Assembly: GCA_037074705.1 (NCBI GenBank) | Contig: CM073593.1 | Coordinates: 19,805,001-19,869,000, forward strand | Reading direction: 5' to 3' | DNA length: 64,000 bases | Origin: Zhengitettix transpicula | Lineage: Eukaryota > Arthropoda > Insecta > Orthoptera > Tetrigidae | Shown: piece after piece, positions 12,821 to 62,145 of the stretch | How the letters are laid out: each line of letters opens with the position of its first letter | Position numbering within the stretch: position 1 is the first letter of the stretch | Notes under the pieces: generated by a model | What the model was told of the DNA's origin: nothing | What the model saw: only the letters and a program-made list of their open reading frames with translations | Databases searched by the model: none | Position numbers and translations under genes: made by a program

Positions 12821-15800
12821 ATGACATATAAACGGAAGAAATATCATTTCGGGGATACTCATTTGAAGAAGAAGTGGCGAACAAAAAGGAGGACCAAAGA
12901 TTTAGATGAGGTATTGTTCTGATTTTAATGTAAAGGTTAGAAATATCTGTTCAAATTCTTAAATCATTTTATTTCGTTTTATAGATAGATAATGATCTGA
13001 AAGAAGAAAATTCAAAACAACTATTAAATCAACCTGTAGATTTTGACAAACCTGGAAACGCTCAATTCTACTGTTTACATTGTGCGTAAGTATCGTGCCA
13101 CACGTGCATTATTCATATGTGAAAGTAAACATTTTGATGTGTATTTCGTGGTACACATTAAATATTATTCAGACTATTGGCCTAATATTTAAAGTAAGCC
13201 TTGTTATACGAACTGCTCATTTCGATAACTTTTAATAACCTATACATTGAACAATTGTCGGGGGGGGGGGGGTGCTTAAGGAACGCCAAGCAGGACGTGC
13301 TGATAGTTTTCCTGTAATAATGAAGAATTAGCGTTCGACATGTGTGAACAATTAGAAGTGATCGGTAATATACACTGTATTAATTTTGTAATTACAGTAG
13401 GATATTAACATTGACAAATAAATTATTTTGATAAGAATGTGATTTATTTTTCAAAAAAATTCGTTCAGTTAACATGCAATGTTGTTATCAAAATCCCTAA
13501 TATATATTTAGACTACTCGTAAGTTCTTTTACATGAGGAACGGTGAAGAGGGTCTGCATTTCCAGATGCCAACTAACAGAATTTGGTCACTCAATCCTCC
13601 TGCTATCTCTATCATCAGGAACAGAACTCTCATCACTCCTATAAAAATTTGGCATTGGGAAGGTATATTGTATGAATGTTTGGAATACTTGACATACATT
13701 GTGAATATTTTCATATTATACAAATTTAAGTTTCTGTGGACATGCTTTAAAATATTTCAAACAATTCTTTTTTTAACAAGACTGTTATAACTTTGCAGTG
13801 TTAAAAATGTGATGATATCGGTCAACTCATTAATTAAAATAATGAACAATTGGAGAATCATTTGCAGTTTTCTTAATAGATAAATGCAAATTACAAGGGT
13901 AATATAGCATATTATAAAATATACATAAGCTCTTAAAGTTGTATCTATTTGTAAAATCCGACAAGTTCTCATATCAATATTCCACAGACCTGTTGTATGA
14001 ACGTTCAGTATTAGCATTCAACTATATTTTTGAATACAATATTAAACCACATATTTTCTACTTTAAATGCTTCACTGAACATACAGTTTTAACAAAATAC
14101 GTTCTTTCTCATAAAACCATGTTCATTATTTCACATATTTTCATGATAATTTGTCATGCAATAATTGTAGGTAGAATGAGTGTAGAAATTATAATTTAAA
14201 AATTTATTTGCAAATATCAGGCCTCCTAAATTATTAGTGAAAAAATAGCATCGTATAATTGCCACAAAGTTTCAATGGCTTGCACCGCCATCTTCTTCAT
14301 TGAAACATTGTGGCAATTAAACTACGCTACCCCATTGTAATTCCAAGGAAACTTTATGCAGCAGTTACACCTGGAAAACCTACATTTCTTAGTGAAAAAA
14401 TATGTTATATAACATTTTGTATATTAAAATGTAATACTTTTTTTAAAACTAAAGTAAATTCTGTGAGCTCCTAAATTATAACAAAAATATATGCTAATTT
14501 GTATCTTGTTATAAACTTTTGTGCTATATACTTCTAGTATTTTAATTGGAAGGTGGCATCATGTTGCTAATATCTAAGGAGTAGTGTAATTGAGATTAGA
14601 TAGCATTGGTAATTATTTTTAAATGAAGTTAACTTTCATTTTTTAGTGTTATATGTTTTAATATCATAGTTCCAACATTGTTAAGTCACAATTATTGTTC
14701 AATCAACCGTTGTTAAATTGAAATGTAAAAACAATATATTTTTCAGCTTTTCATTTTAATCACAATTATTTTTAGCTAGTTTTGAATCATATTTTTATTA
14801 TCAAAGAACGAAGGCTTTCCCGGTGTATTTGCTGAAGAAAAAGTTCTCGGGTTTCCACCTGGGTAACAATGCGATTGAAACGCATTTCAATCACATTGTT
14901 ACCCAGGTGGAAACCCGAGAACTTTTTCTTCATATTTTTATTACATTATGTCTGTTTCATGTCTTATGGAACATCAAATTATGTCATATTTACATTTACT
15001 GTGAATGTGAAGAACATAATTAGATTATACAATTAGCTAACACTTCCAGCCACCTGGTTGTAATTCATGAAAGACTCCTACAAAAATTTGGAAATTTTAT
15101 AAATATACAGATAAATTAGTTCACCATTAACTCAATATATTTTTTTATCTGACCATTATAAATTCCATTATATACATTTTAAGTGTTATTGTAACTATTT
15201 TTATGTATACACTACTGTCCTCAGCACAAACACTCCACACTTTATCAACTGTTGGGAAGTCTATTACTCAATTTGAGCATATAATAATGCCAAATGTATT
15301 TAATCACTGCACTAGTGGAACTATATAGTGTTGATTTATTGATATTTGTAAGTTTCAAATATGAAAACACCTATCACATTACTATAATATAATAGTAGTG
15401 GTACTCTGTACGGATATTTGGGTGCTGAAACTATTGTGTATATCTCCTAAAATAAATCGCAATTTAGAAATGAGAGCAAAATTATGGACAGAAAACCAAA
15501 AATTAACTAGACGTATTAAAATGCAAAATGTAGTTGTCCTCATACTTAGTATTTTAGTAAGGGTAGACTGGTGCTCAGTTTAATATGAATCTTTGTTACA
15601 GCTACTTGGTAGTGTGAAAACTGTAGCAAGGAAATATATTAAGTTCAGTTCAATATATGGTGTTCACAAAAACTCTCATATGTAAAAGTTAATAGGTGAT
15701 AAGTACAAGGTGTGTTGGAAAAACCTTGCAGCTCGCTATCAGTATATCCTGTTTCTAAAAAAGCCACAATATTTTTAAAATGATGGTATTGTTATAGGAG

Positions 15801-16276
15801 CTTGTCTCCCCTAGGGAACTTCCCTCCTGACAACAATACTCTTCTCCCTTCTCCTACACATCTACTATGCCATGCTATATGTCAAGACATACATTATTAT
15901 CAAAATGTTTCATATAGTGAGCATAAAATATTTTATACCACTGAATATCATTGCGAAAATAATGAGCTAACTCTAGAAGTTTCATTTTTATTTGAGAAAG
16001 AGAGAAAATAAAATGGCAAATTCATTTGTATAAGTTAATTCTATTTTATTTCTGTTAATTTCTCAATGTGTTTGTTTCAGGAGGTACTTTATTGATAATC
16101 AAGCACTTACTGAACATTTCAGAACTAAAGTTCATAAACGAAGGCTGAAAGCATTGGAATTGGAACCGTATTCAATAGAAGATTCAGAAAGAGCAGCTGG
16201 AAAGGGAAGTTTTACTGAACCTAAGCGAAGGAAAATAGAAACTCAAGTGAAAAGTGATGAGAAAATGGCTGAATAA
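12821..16276 (+). CDS. ZNF593: ZNF593/Bud20-type C2H2 zinc finger protein, three exons
   Basis: Coding exons are 12821-12910, 12985-13085 and 16081-16276, all with GT-AG introns. They join to 128 codons plus stop without a frame break. The start is the first ATG after an in-frame TAG. Residues 1-30 are a lysine/arginine-rich N-terminus. Around residues 55-85 lies one C2H2 finger: CLHC is encoded across the exon 2/3 junction (TGC|G split) and the histidines are in HFRTKVH. It is followed by the family signature [13 protein letters not shown] and ERAAGKGS. This family (human ZNF593, yeast Bud20) shuttles with pre-60S ribosomal particles and helps their nuclear export. Length and motif order fit the family. 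Intron 2 (2,995 bp) carries hairpin-forming repeats. No poly(A) signal lies between this stop and the SLIMP start 20 nt later. Confidence 0.9.
13260..13272. repeat. Poly-G tract
   Basis: Thirteen consecutive G in ZNF593 intron 2. Confidence 0.8.
14256..14319. repeat. Inverted repeat (22-bp arms) with CACCGCCATCTTCTT loop
   Basis: Arms 14256-14277 and 14298-14319 are complementary except for one base, with a 20-nt spacer. The spacer carries the CACCGCCATCTTCTTCA motif also found in the inverted repeats around the LINE at 25-28.5 kb. About 50 bp further on, CAGTTACACCTGGAAAAC recurs beside the right LINE repeat (about 28518-28536), so these are related copies. Confidence 0.75.
14816..14932. 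repeat. Near-perfect hairpin: 48-bp arms, 4-nt loop
   Basis: Arm 14833-14880 and arm 14885-14932 are reverse complements with a single mismatch, separated by CGCA. The arm sequence (GTTCTCGGGTTTCCACCTGG...) resembles the inverted repeats at 25081-25184 and 28413-28513. This is therefore a foldback member of that repeat family inside ZNF593 intron 2. Confidence 0.85.
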
Positions 16277-16296
16277 TATTTAAGTATTTTGTAAAG

Positions 16297-17646
16297 ATGA
16301 ATAAAATATACTGTTTAAAGTTGTTATCCAACATAAAAGTTCTATCTTCAAATGTTGTTAAAGTTAGACATTACAGTTCAACATTGTTTGTAACTGGTGA
16401 GCGGGCTCATAAATCTGTTTCTGTACTCATTCCTCATATAGATTTTGATGACAAACTAAATGATATTGAAAAGCTCAGAAGAAATATTCAATTGAGGCAT
16501 CTGAACATTAGTATTGATAATCTGCAGGAATTGTGGCAAGTATTGAAGGACACTGATAGTCACAGAGTTGCTATAGAGCGAAAAAGAAAAGAATTATCTG
16601 AAAGTATTAAAACAGCTGAAGGAATTGGCAATGAGCAAGAAGTTGCAAAGCTTAAGATTAAAGCAAAACTTGCCCGAGATGATTTGAAAGTCACAATGAA
16701 AGCTTTGTGGGGTGTTCAAGAAAATGTTGTTTTAAAAATATTAAGTCTTCCTAATGATCTCCATTCTGACGTTCCTTCAGAAAATCCTAAAATCTTGACA
16801 GTTTTCAAAGATTGTCCTCAAATTTACCGGGATCATGTAGAAATTGGAAAAAGTAATTGTATTGTTAGATACTGTAATCCAATGACCTACTACTTAGAAA
16901 ACAGTTTAGCTTTGTATGAATTGAAGATTCTAAAATATTTTTCTCAAGAATTAAATAGAAATGACTTCATTCAATTCTCTAACTCTGACTTTTGTAATAG
17001 TATTGTCATTGAAGGTTGTGGAATGTTAAACTCAGAGTCTCTAAACACTTTACAACTCAAACCTATAAAGACTGATGATGAAAATAGTAAGTTACATTTG
17101 GTAGGAGGTGCATCATTAGCTTCATTCTGTGCATACCATTCCAAGAACAAAATATCTTTCTTGCCAGCAAAATATACATGTATTGGACGTCAATATAAAT
17201 ATGATTGCCACAATGACATTAATAAAGGATTGTTTGGTGTTTGCCAGGCATCTGCGGTAGAATTATTTATTACTTTGAATCAAGATAGTTCTGTTGATTA
17301 TGAATTTGATAATGCATTAAATATCATAATCAGTTTGTATAAAAAACTAGGACTTCATTTCAGGGCTATTTTAGTACCTGCTAAATATTTACATTCATGG
17401 GAAAGTATGAAAGTGTCTATTCAAATGTATTCACCTAAGCTGAACTCGTATGTTGAGGTTGGAAGCCTTTCCAACTGTGGTGATTATATTAGCAAGAGAC
17501 TCTTGATGTGCTATAAAGCAAACAATGATGTCAAGTTTCTTAACATTATATCTGGTACTGTTGTTTCTGTACCTAATCTAATAGGGTGCATCTTAGAACA
17601 AGCTGAAAATGGGGATATGCCATCAGTTTTGAAGATTCCCAAGTAA
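16297..17646 (+). CDS. SLIMP: SLIMP, seryl-tRNA synthetase-like insect mitochondrial protein
   Basis: A single 449-codon exon. The N-terminus (MNKIYCLKLLSNIKVLSS..RHYSS) is basic and hydroxylated like a mitochondrial presequence. Residues ~45-150 form the helical, charged arm domain of SerRS. The rest is a class II synthetase fold with recognisable SerRS remnants: LHLVGGASLASFCAYH, GLFGVCQA (motif 2 region) and SGTVVSVPNLIGCILEQ (motif 3 region). The arginine/glutamate residues that bind ATP and seryl-adenylate in true SerRS motifs 2 and 3 appear lost, as expected for SLIMP. Known from insects: SLIMP is a non-aminoacylating paralogue of mitochondrial SerRS that pairs with it and affects mtDNA and mitochondrial translation. 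The start ATG has A at -3 and lies 20 nt after the ZNF593 stop, which suggests a shared transcript. A bona fide mitochondrial SerRS is less likely because the catalytic motifs are degenerate. Confidence 0.87.
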   Translation: MNKIYCLKLLSNIKVLSSNVVKVRHYSSTLFVTGERAHKSVSVLIPHIDFDDKLNDIEKLRRNIQLRHLNISIDNLQELWQVLKDTDSHRVAIERKRKELSESIKTAEGIGNEQEVAKLKIKAKLARDDLKVTMKALWGVQENVVLKILSLPNDLHSDVPSENPKILTVFKDCPQIYRDHVEIGKSNCIVRYCNPMTYYLENSLALYELKILKYFSQELNRNDFIQFSNSDFCNSIVIEGCGMLNSESLNTLQLKPIKTDDENSKLHLVGGASLASFCAYHSKNKISFLPAKYTCIGRQYKYDCHNDINKGLFGVCQASAVELFITLNQDSSVDYEFDNALNIIISLYKKLGLHFRAILVPAKYLHSWESMKVSIQMYSPKLNSYVEVGSLSNCGDYISKRLLMCYKANNDVKFLNIISGTVVSVPNLIGCILEQAENGDMPSVLKIPK

Positions 17647-17880
17647 AATTCATTAGGAAAAATTTGGGCCACAATGTATATAGTTGAAAATTTTACATTT
17701 TGTAACTTCCTAACTAGCCATTGTATAGTATAAATAACAACAAATTCCTTATGTCTTTGGATGACTTGATTTCATTAGCTATATGATTAAGAATGGTCAT
17801 GAGGAAGAAACTATAATTATTGCAAATGAATACAATCCTCAGGATTTGATTGTAAAGCAGAAATTTATGTCTTTGTATTG

Positions 17881-17886
17881 AATAAA
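17881..17886 (+). terminator. Poly(A) signal candidate for ZNF593/SLIMP transcript
   Basis: AATAAA about 235 nt after the SLIMP stop. A second AATAAA lies at 17979-17984. Confidence 0.45.
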
Positions 17887-17986
17887 TATATCCAAAATTT
17901 AGATTTGACCAGTTAGTAATAATTACTGTAAATGTTCCCACTTATAATTTCTGCTATTTAATTAATTGTGTCAGCATTAATAAAAT

Positions 17987-19560
17987 TAAGATGACCTGTT
18001 TTCATTTTTTTATTGTCACCATCACAAATTATCTGTGATCTAATATAAAAGTTAATATTAATGGATTGGAAATATATGAGCTACAGGTGGTGTAGTGTTT
18101 GTATAGTATGTTCAATTGCTTTACTGTTTTTTGATGCATTTGTTATTAAATGTTTTAATTTATGGGTATTGTGAATTTCATTAGTCTTCAGGGATTATAA
18201 TTACTGGATATTTACTCCTACCAATTAACTGAAGGCATAAATCTAATAAAAAATAATTCATTATTCAATAATCTTAGCAACCCTTTCATGTTTGTGGGTA
18301 TATCAAAACTACTTTAAAAATGTCAGAAAGTGGAATTTTGTAGAATATAAAAGTTGTTGACAAAATATGATTTGGAAAAGGTTTGGTTGGGAAAATGATT
18401 TTACATGCACAATGCTGTGTATGAGATCCATTAGTCTCAATTTCTGACTAATAAAAAAAGGATTGTTTCTCAGATCAATTTGTAAGCAAATCACAGGTCT
18501 GAAACTTTGCTTATAAGTACTGTTGGAATCAAATAAATGGGGTAGGTTCTTGGGGAATCATTTTGCTTTTAAATGGAGGATATAGTATATTTCTTGATGG
18601 AGTCTGGTTAATGGTAAATCAATTTTAAAATGAACATCGTCTCATGTTTGTACAATGCATGGTTTGCTAACAGGATCACAAAATGTGTTACGAAATATAG
18701 ATCAGTTGAGTGAGTATCTACATTACTCAAAATATCCCATTTTTTTTAAAAAAAAAATTATCCTGGTGATGCTTGTAGAGAAGGTTTTAGTAATCCAGCA
18801 TTTATAGGGCAACAGTAAGGTACACAAACTGGAAGTAAAAGTGAGAACAACAATTTTGTCTAAGAAGAAATACATTTACAGATTATGTGTGTAATTTCTT
18901 CATGGAATAAAGAGAATTCATTTTAATATACACAATGGGTTTCATTCTGAAATTTTAGCAGAATTTAACTAAATTTGGGTTATATTATTGTATAATTACA
19001 ACAGGGTGAAACCGGCTTCTAATGAGTTTTTTAATTTATGATTATCACCCTAAGCAAAAATTTTTAATAATTCAAAAACAATGAACTTGAGCAAATGAAT
19101 CAACCTGTAATATGCTACATTTGTAGATTCGTCTATATAATAACCAATAATGTCTAATTTTTGAAAGCATAAATATTTAAAATAAAGTTGATCACATTTG
19201 TAACACTAAAGTATTTTATGAACTTTAAACGCATTTTGGTACTACTGTGTGCGCTCACTGCCGCTGAGCATAAAAAGGATGCAGTTTGTTGGTGTTTAAC
19301 GAAGGGTGAGCGGAACATTGCGCATTTATCATTCTAAAAATAAAAAAAGGTTAAAATTCGTCGAAATCGAAGCAAGAATTCACGCTGTTAAAGCGGTATT
19401 GTCAAGGTTCTTAAAATTAAGAAAAAAATAACTTTTAGGTATCATTTTTACATTATTCTCATTTTTGTTGGAATATTTAACATTTCAGTCATTATTCTCA
19501 AGAATTTTCACATTGATCCATTCAATCTTATGATTGTCGATTACAGTCAGATGTGAAGTC
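17987..19560. other. Intergenic AT-rich stretch
   Basis: No gene recognised between SLIMP (+) and DNAH1 (-), which converge tail to tail. Confidence 0.5.
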
Positions 19561-19562
19561 CT

Positions 19563-19616
19563 CCATAACTGTCTCTCTCGCTCGCTCTCTCTCTCTCTAT
19601 CTCTCTCTCTCTCAAA
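19563..19616. repeat. CT microsatellite
   Basis: An imperfect run of CT/CTCG repeats of about 50 bp. Confidence 0.8.
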
Positions 19617-19621
19617 CAGAT

Positions 19622-19990
19622 TACGTAATTTTTGAGGGTAACCCACATGGTGGCAACTCCCCTTTAATAACATAGGAAGCGATTTGAAAGGGGGTAGAGG
19701 AAGGTAGCCAAGGGTTAACTTGGGCCCCCGGGCTATAGTTTAAGGATCCTACCCGGCATTCGCCTAAAAGTAATGCAGGGTAAACCCTAGAAAAACCTGC
19801 ATCAGGTAGGTCGGGCATTGCGTACTTGTCCCACGCCCTTCCGAGGGCGGGAGAGGAGTTTGCTGTGGGGTCACCTTGACCGGTTTATGAGGCAGCTGAC
19901 CGACTTTTCCAATGGGAACAGAGAACAACTCTTACTGTATGCCCAAGGTCTGTGACCCCGGAACATACACCTCTCAAAACAGGCCGAGGT
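19622..19990 (-). repeat. GC-richer dispersed repeat
   Basis: On the minus strand this contains CAGGTTTTTCTAGGGTTT, then GCCGGGTAGG and CCCCCTTTC-like text. The same order of motifs recurs on the plus strand at about 28115-28215, so it is a dispersed repeat. The family was not identified. It has no coding capacity that I recognise. Confidence 0.5.
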
Positions 19991-20235
19991 GCCCGCACAA
20001 AGATATGATTTTATCAGTTTGAATTTGATAAATGAGCGTTGTTAGGTAGCTTTTGTTACAGGAATGCACAGAAAAATTCACCTTATCGTCACCATGTTTG
20101 GATAGATGTTCATCTTTGAATGGATCAAATAAACCCATAAGAGCTTAAGTCTACGATTTACAAAATGATTGCTTCGGGACCGTCGATTGCCTGGATTCTT
20201 TTAAGAATCAAGCGTCAGAAGGACTATTGACGACA

Positions 20236-20941
20236 GTGGGCTCGTTCACACGACGATTCTCACTTCCGCATCGCGGGCTCATTGTGTATCCACGCGCGTG
20301 TTCATCCTTGCTGTAATTTTTCTGATAAAATGGAGAATACTTTTTTTAATAATAATAAATTCATTTCGTTAGTTCAATTACATCCTACTTTGAGATAATA
20401 GTCATACTGATTATTCCAATAAAATTAAGACAGAAAACGCATGTAAAGTGGATGTCTTTGATGTATGGTGATTAAGTGCAGAACTGAAAAGTTCATATGA
20501 ATAAGATGGGACTGCTAAGTTAATAAATTTATTAATTACGTAGAATGGTAAGTAATTTAAAAGTTACGTAAAATGATGTAAACGAATGTAGATATTTACA
20601 GATGATTCAAAATAACATAATTAATATATATTTAAACAATATAAATGAACAAGCACAATAAGCTTTAAATATTTGAATATTGTATTTAATATTTATATTA
20701 TTTTGTACTATCTGTTAAAAATCTCAAATTCCTTGTTCCTAGTTTGCGGACATATCAACGACTTATAAATTAAAATAAAAAATTTAAATCATTGACAATT
20801 GCCACAATAATTTATTTTCTTAACCAAAGCGCGGGAGAGAATGTTAGGGAGAGGGGGGGGGGGGAAATAAACCCCAAGCTACTGTATCCTGATATTTTTC
20901 TGAATCGGATACATAGAATCGCCGTGTGAAACGGGCCTTAG
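20236..20941. mobile_element. Candidate non-autonomous DNA transposon with terminal inverted repeats
   Basis: The left end GGGCTCGTTCACACGACGAT and the reverse complement of the right end (AGGCCCGTTTCACACGGCGA) match over about 22 bp with few differences. They are about 700 bp apart and AT-rich inside. No transposase is present. I see no convincing target-site duplication, so the superfamily is open. Confidence 0.45.
20853..20864. repeat. Poly-G tract
   Basis: Twelve consecutive G within GAGGGG..GGGGAAAT, inside the inverted-repeat element. Confidence 0.8.
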
Positions 20942-21661
20942 TTTCGGCCATGTTATCCGAGGGTCCCAACTCCAGACGTGATCGTGCGACCAGCGGAATA
21001 CACCAGAACACATATGCCAGCAGAGATCGAAGAGTAAGCCCTCCCATTCCTCATCACTTGGTGTGTGACAATCTGCCGCCTCATAGAAGAACTTATATTT
21101 TACAATGATCGGCATTCCTCTCCAAGGACTGCTAATTTAAGCAAAATCTTGGCTAGGTAGCAATATTAGGCGATTTAGGAGATTTGTGGCTAGGCTGATG
21201 GGAGTAATATTTAACTAATTTTTAGTAAATTGAATTGTATTTTCAAATGATACTGTGATTTTATTATTAACTAAACATCCGCAATGAAATCAAAGCCAGA
21301 AACAGAGACCTCACGCTCTGATTGCAAAATACTCATAATACTCAGCAAAATACATTTCCAAAAAATTAAATCAGTCTTATCACCACAAATAGATGCAGTT
21401 CTGGAACAATAAATATCTCCAGATTGCACTTTTACATGCATATGAATCGCAGTTTATTATTCGATGATCAGGTAAAAATGGTTAATTTCTGTAATATGTT
21501 TTTACAAATATTTTAACTTTTGAGTTATAAGTTTAGCCTACAAATTTCATGTTTCTTAATATTTGAATATTTACTTGTAAGATGAGTGGTAAATATATAC
21601 CCTTTTATTTATATTTAAATAGTCAACTATCAATATATTAATGCATCTAACAATTCAATTC

Positions 21662-21667
21662 TTTTAT
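21662..21667 (-). terminator. Poly(A) signal candidate for DNAH1
   Basis: AATAAA on the minus strand 8 nt after the DNAH1 stop codon. Another lies near 21605. The more distal one leaves a more usual 3' UTR. Confidence 0.35.
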
Positions 21668-21675
21668 TATTTAGA

Positions 21676-59834
<38,159 letters not shown>

Positions 59835-60346
59835 CTAATAAATTAAAATAGGAGTTACTACTTCTGTTTCGTTTTTTTTTTCACAAATGAGATTTCAGGT
59901 GGAAACATAATATTTTAGTTTGATATATATAGGAAAATGCTATCTTCAGATAATAGTTGTAAGAACAATTTCTTTACAGAAGACTTTTTTGAGTAGCACA
60001 GTTGTTCACAGACATTGACAACATGTTGGACCAAAGAAAACTACCTGCCTCTCCTCATATAACTTGCAGCCTCTGTCCTGCATCCTAGATTGACCAAACT
60101 AAAATTGTCTTCCAGAAAACAGTGTGTGTAAGAAAGAAATATGGATTGTGTACATTAGTGTGTGCATGTTACAGAGATATGGATTGTGCCTGTGAGTGAG
60201 TGTTGTGTGTGTGAGTGAGAGAGAAAAGAGAGAGTGAATGCAAGTGTGTAAATAACACAGTGACAGTAGATCTATATGGCATTAAGTGAGATGATAAGTG
60301 TGAGGGTGTGTGTTTGTGAGTTTTATTTGATTTGTTTATTTAATTA

Positions 60347-61611
60347 TTGGTGGCGCAACTTTGCGGCCAGACCATTGGACCATTACCCAGAAGTAAGGGT
60401 GGATGTATTCACCTATTGGTTATGGTAGATGCGTACTCAAAATTTGTTAAATTATATGGTCTTAAAAATGCTACAGCGAAAACTTGTTTTAACAAGGTAA
60501 AGGAGTATATGAAGGAGTGTGAAAAACCCAGAAAAATATTGACGGATAATGGTAAACAATTCAATTGTAAGTGGTGGGTGGACGTCTTACAAGGAGAAGG
60601 AATACAACCTATATTTACAGCTATAAGACATCCACAGTCAAACCCCACTGAAAAGTACATCCAGCAAATAAGTACCACTTTGAGGTAATTAGTAGAGGAA
60701 GGAGATAATTGAAAATGGATGGATTGGCTTGGGGAGGTGGAGAGAGTTGTAAAACAGAATTTAGCTTGGCCACAGGTTGTATCTCAGTTGACCTGCAATT
60801 TTCAAAACTTCACACCCTGCGCATTGAGACTATTATCCCTTTTCCAGAGTGGTTAGTTGATGATGTGAAGGTAATAAGCAGTATGAAAGATATTGCTATT
60901 AGTGAAATGAGGAATAGGGCCAAATGGAGAAGGAAGTGGCAAAAGGAAAAACCTGTATAATTTTAAATAGGAGAATTAGTACTTGTAAAAAAATTACATG
61001 TATCAAATCCTATAAAGAAAATCAGTTACAAATTGTTAAACATTTATGAAGGACCATATAAAGTGGTGAACAGGAGAGGAGTCAACAGCTATGTAATTTG
61101 GAAGGAAAGACCACTGAGAAAACTTTTAATATAACATGTGGTTCCGTTCCTTCAGAGAGAAAATTTGTAATTTTATTGTTAATTTATAAGTATTCATAAA
61201 TATTGTGTATGATTCATGTGTCCAACTCTTGTAGATATTGTATTGGAGGAAGACACTAATTAGGTTGTAGTTAAAGATTATGGTAAAGGTGGGATGGTTA
61301 ATAGAAAGTTTGTAATTTTGACATCTAAACAGCTGATGAAATGAAGAAAAGGTATTGTATAAGTGAAAGTTTGGAAATGTTATTGTATGAGTATTATGTT
61401 ACAAACATATAATTTTTTTTTTTAAGAAGAATGGAAAATAGAACAAGTGAAAAGTATTTTGTAAAACTTGTGAAATTTCTTATGGTTTGTTTATCAGGAA
61501 CTGGTCGATAGGTTGTCAATAAAATTACTATTAGTTGAAAAAATGAAACTGTGGCTGTATTTATGGATATCTACAGTCAGCCCCAATTTTTATTCTTTGG
61601 AGGGGGGATAA
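60347..61611 (+). pseudogene. Ty3/gypsy LTR retrotransposon: integrase and 3' end fragment
   Basis: 60400-60688 encodes an integrase core: HLLVMVDAYSKFVKLYGLKN, KILTDNGKQF and HPQSNPTEKYI supply the D, D and E of the DDE triad. After frameshifts, 61000-61132 reads SYKLLNIYEGPYKVVNRRGV, then NSYVIWKE, the GPY/F module found at the C-terminus of gypsy integrases. A polypurine tract (GGAGGGGGGAT, 61599-61609) precedes the 3' LTR. The 5' part is missing, with GT/GA-rich sequence at 60120-60330 just upstream. Confidence 0.85.
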
Positions 61612-61690
61612 TGTAACAATTAGGTTACATTGTTGGTTGTTAGTCATTATCAACGTCTCTTGGCCATGTGATAATAGTTGCCGGATGGTG
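61612..61690 (+). mobile_element. Start of Ty3/gypsy 3' LTR (truncated)
   Basis: TGTAACAATTAGGTTACATT directly after the polypurine tract, as expected for an LTR start. The LTR runs into another repeat at about 61690 and its end is not visible. Confidence 0.6.
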
Positions 61691-61835
61691 CACAAAATGG
61701 CATAAAACTCCTTCCTGAAGGAGGCTGAGAGCCCCCAAAAAACTTCCTTCGTTTCCCTGTGTACACCGTACTTTAATTTCAGGTAAGTTACAAGCTATCT
61801 CTTTCCTTTCCATACCAACATCACAATTATTTTTG
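61690..61835 (+). repeat. Repeat copy with CTGAAGG..GCCCCC hairpin
   Basis: Contains CTTCCTGAAGGAGGCTGAGA, then GCCCCCAAAA and CTATCTCTTTCCTTTCCATA, shared with the copies at 54.05-54.2, 36.0 and 62.65-62.8 kb. Confidence 0.55.
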
Positions 61836-61889
61836 ACAATGTCATATAATTCTTAATACATACATATAAAACAGAATTACATCCATAAC

Positions 61890-62145
61890 ATTTTAATTCT
61901 TCGATGCAACCGTTATTTTGAGTAACTACACAACAGCGCATTTTGTCTCTTATCAAACGTTTTTTGAGATTTTCCAATGTTTTTTCTTCCTCCCAAGAGG
62001 CTGAAACATCTTGGGTAAAGTTGACATAACTTGTGTGGCGTGCATTTTGTCATCATTATTCTCAGATGTGGCATTTATTCTAACAACAAAGTTTTCTAAA
62101 ACACTCAAGTTTGTAGCCATATCTTTGTTGGAATCATATTTGAAA
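61890..62145 (-). pseudogene. Ty1/copia-type gag fragment
   Basis: Minus-strand translation NLSVLENFVVRINATSENND and VMSTLPKMFQ, then in another frame SASWEEEKTLENLKKRLI. This matches the copia gag (UBN2) layout: helix, D-x-x-x-x-x-x-x-x-LP-x-x-(Y/F), W/E..KTLENL..RL. A frameshift lies between the two pieces. Too short to classify further. Confidence 0.55.

Noticed and set aside
13529..14199. Open frames inside ZNF593 intron 2
   Set aside because: AT-rich, hydrophobic-looking frames on both strands without domains. The intron boundaries are well supported by the joined ZNF593 product.
14833..14932. microRNA precursor
   Set aside because: The arms are too long and too perfectly paired, and they belong to a dispersed repeat family. 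An inverted-repeat transposon origin is simpler.
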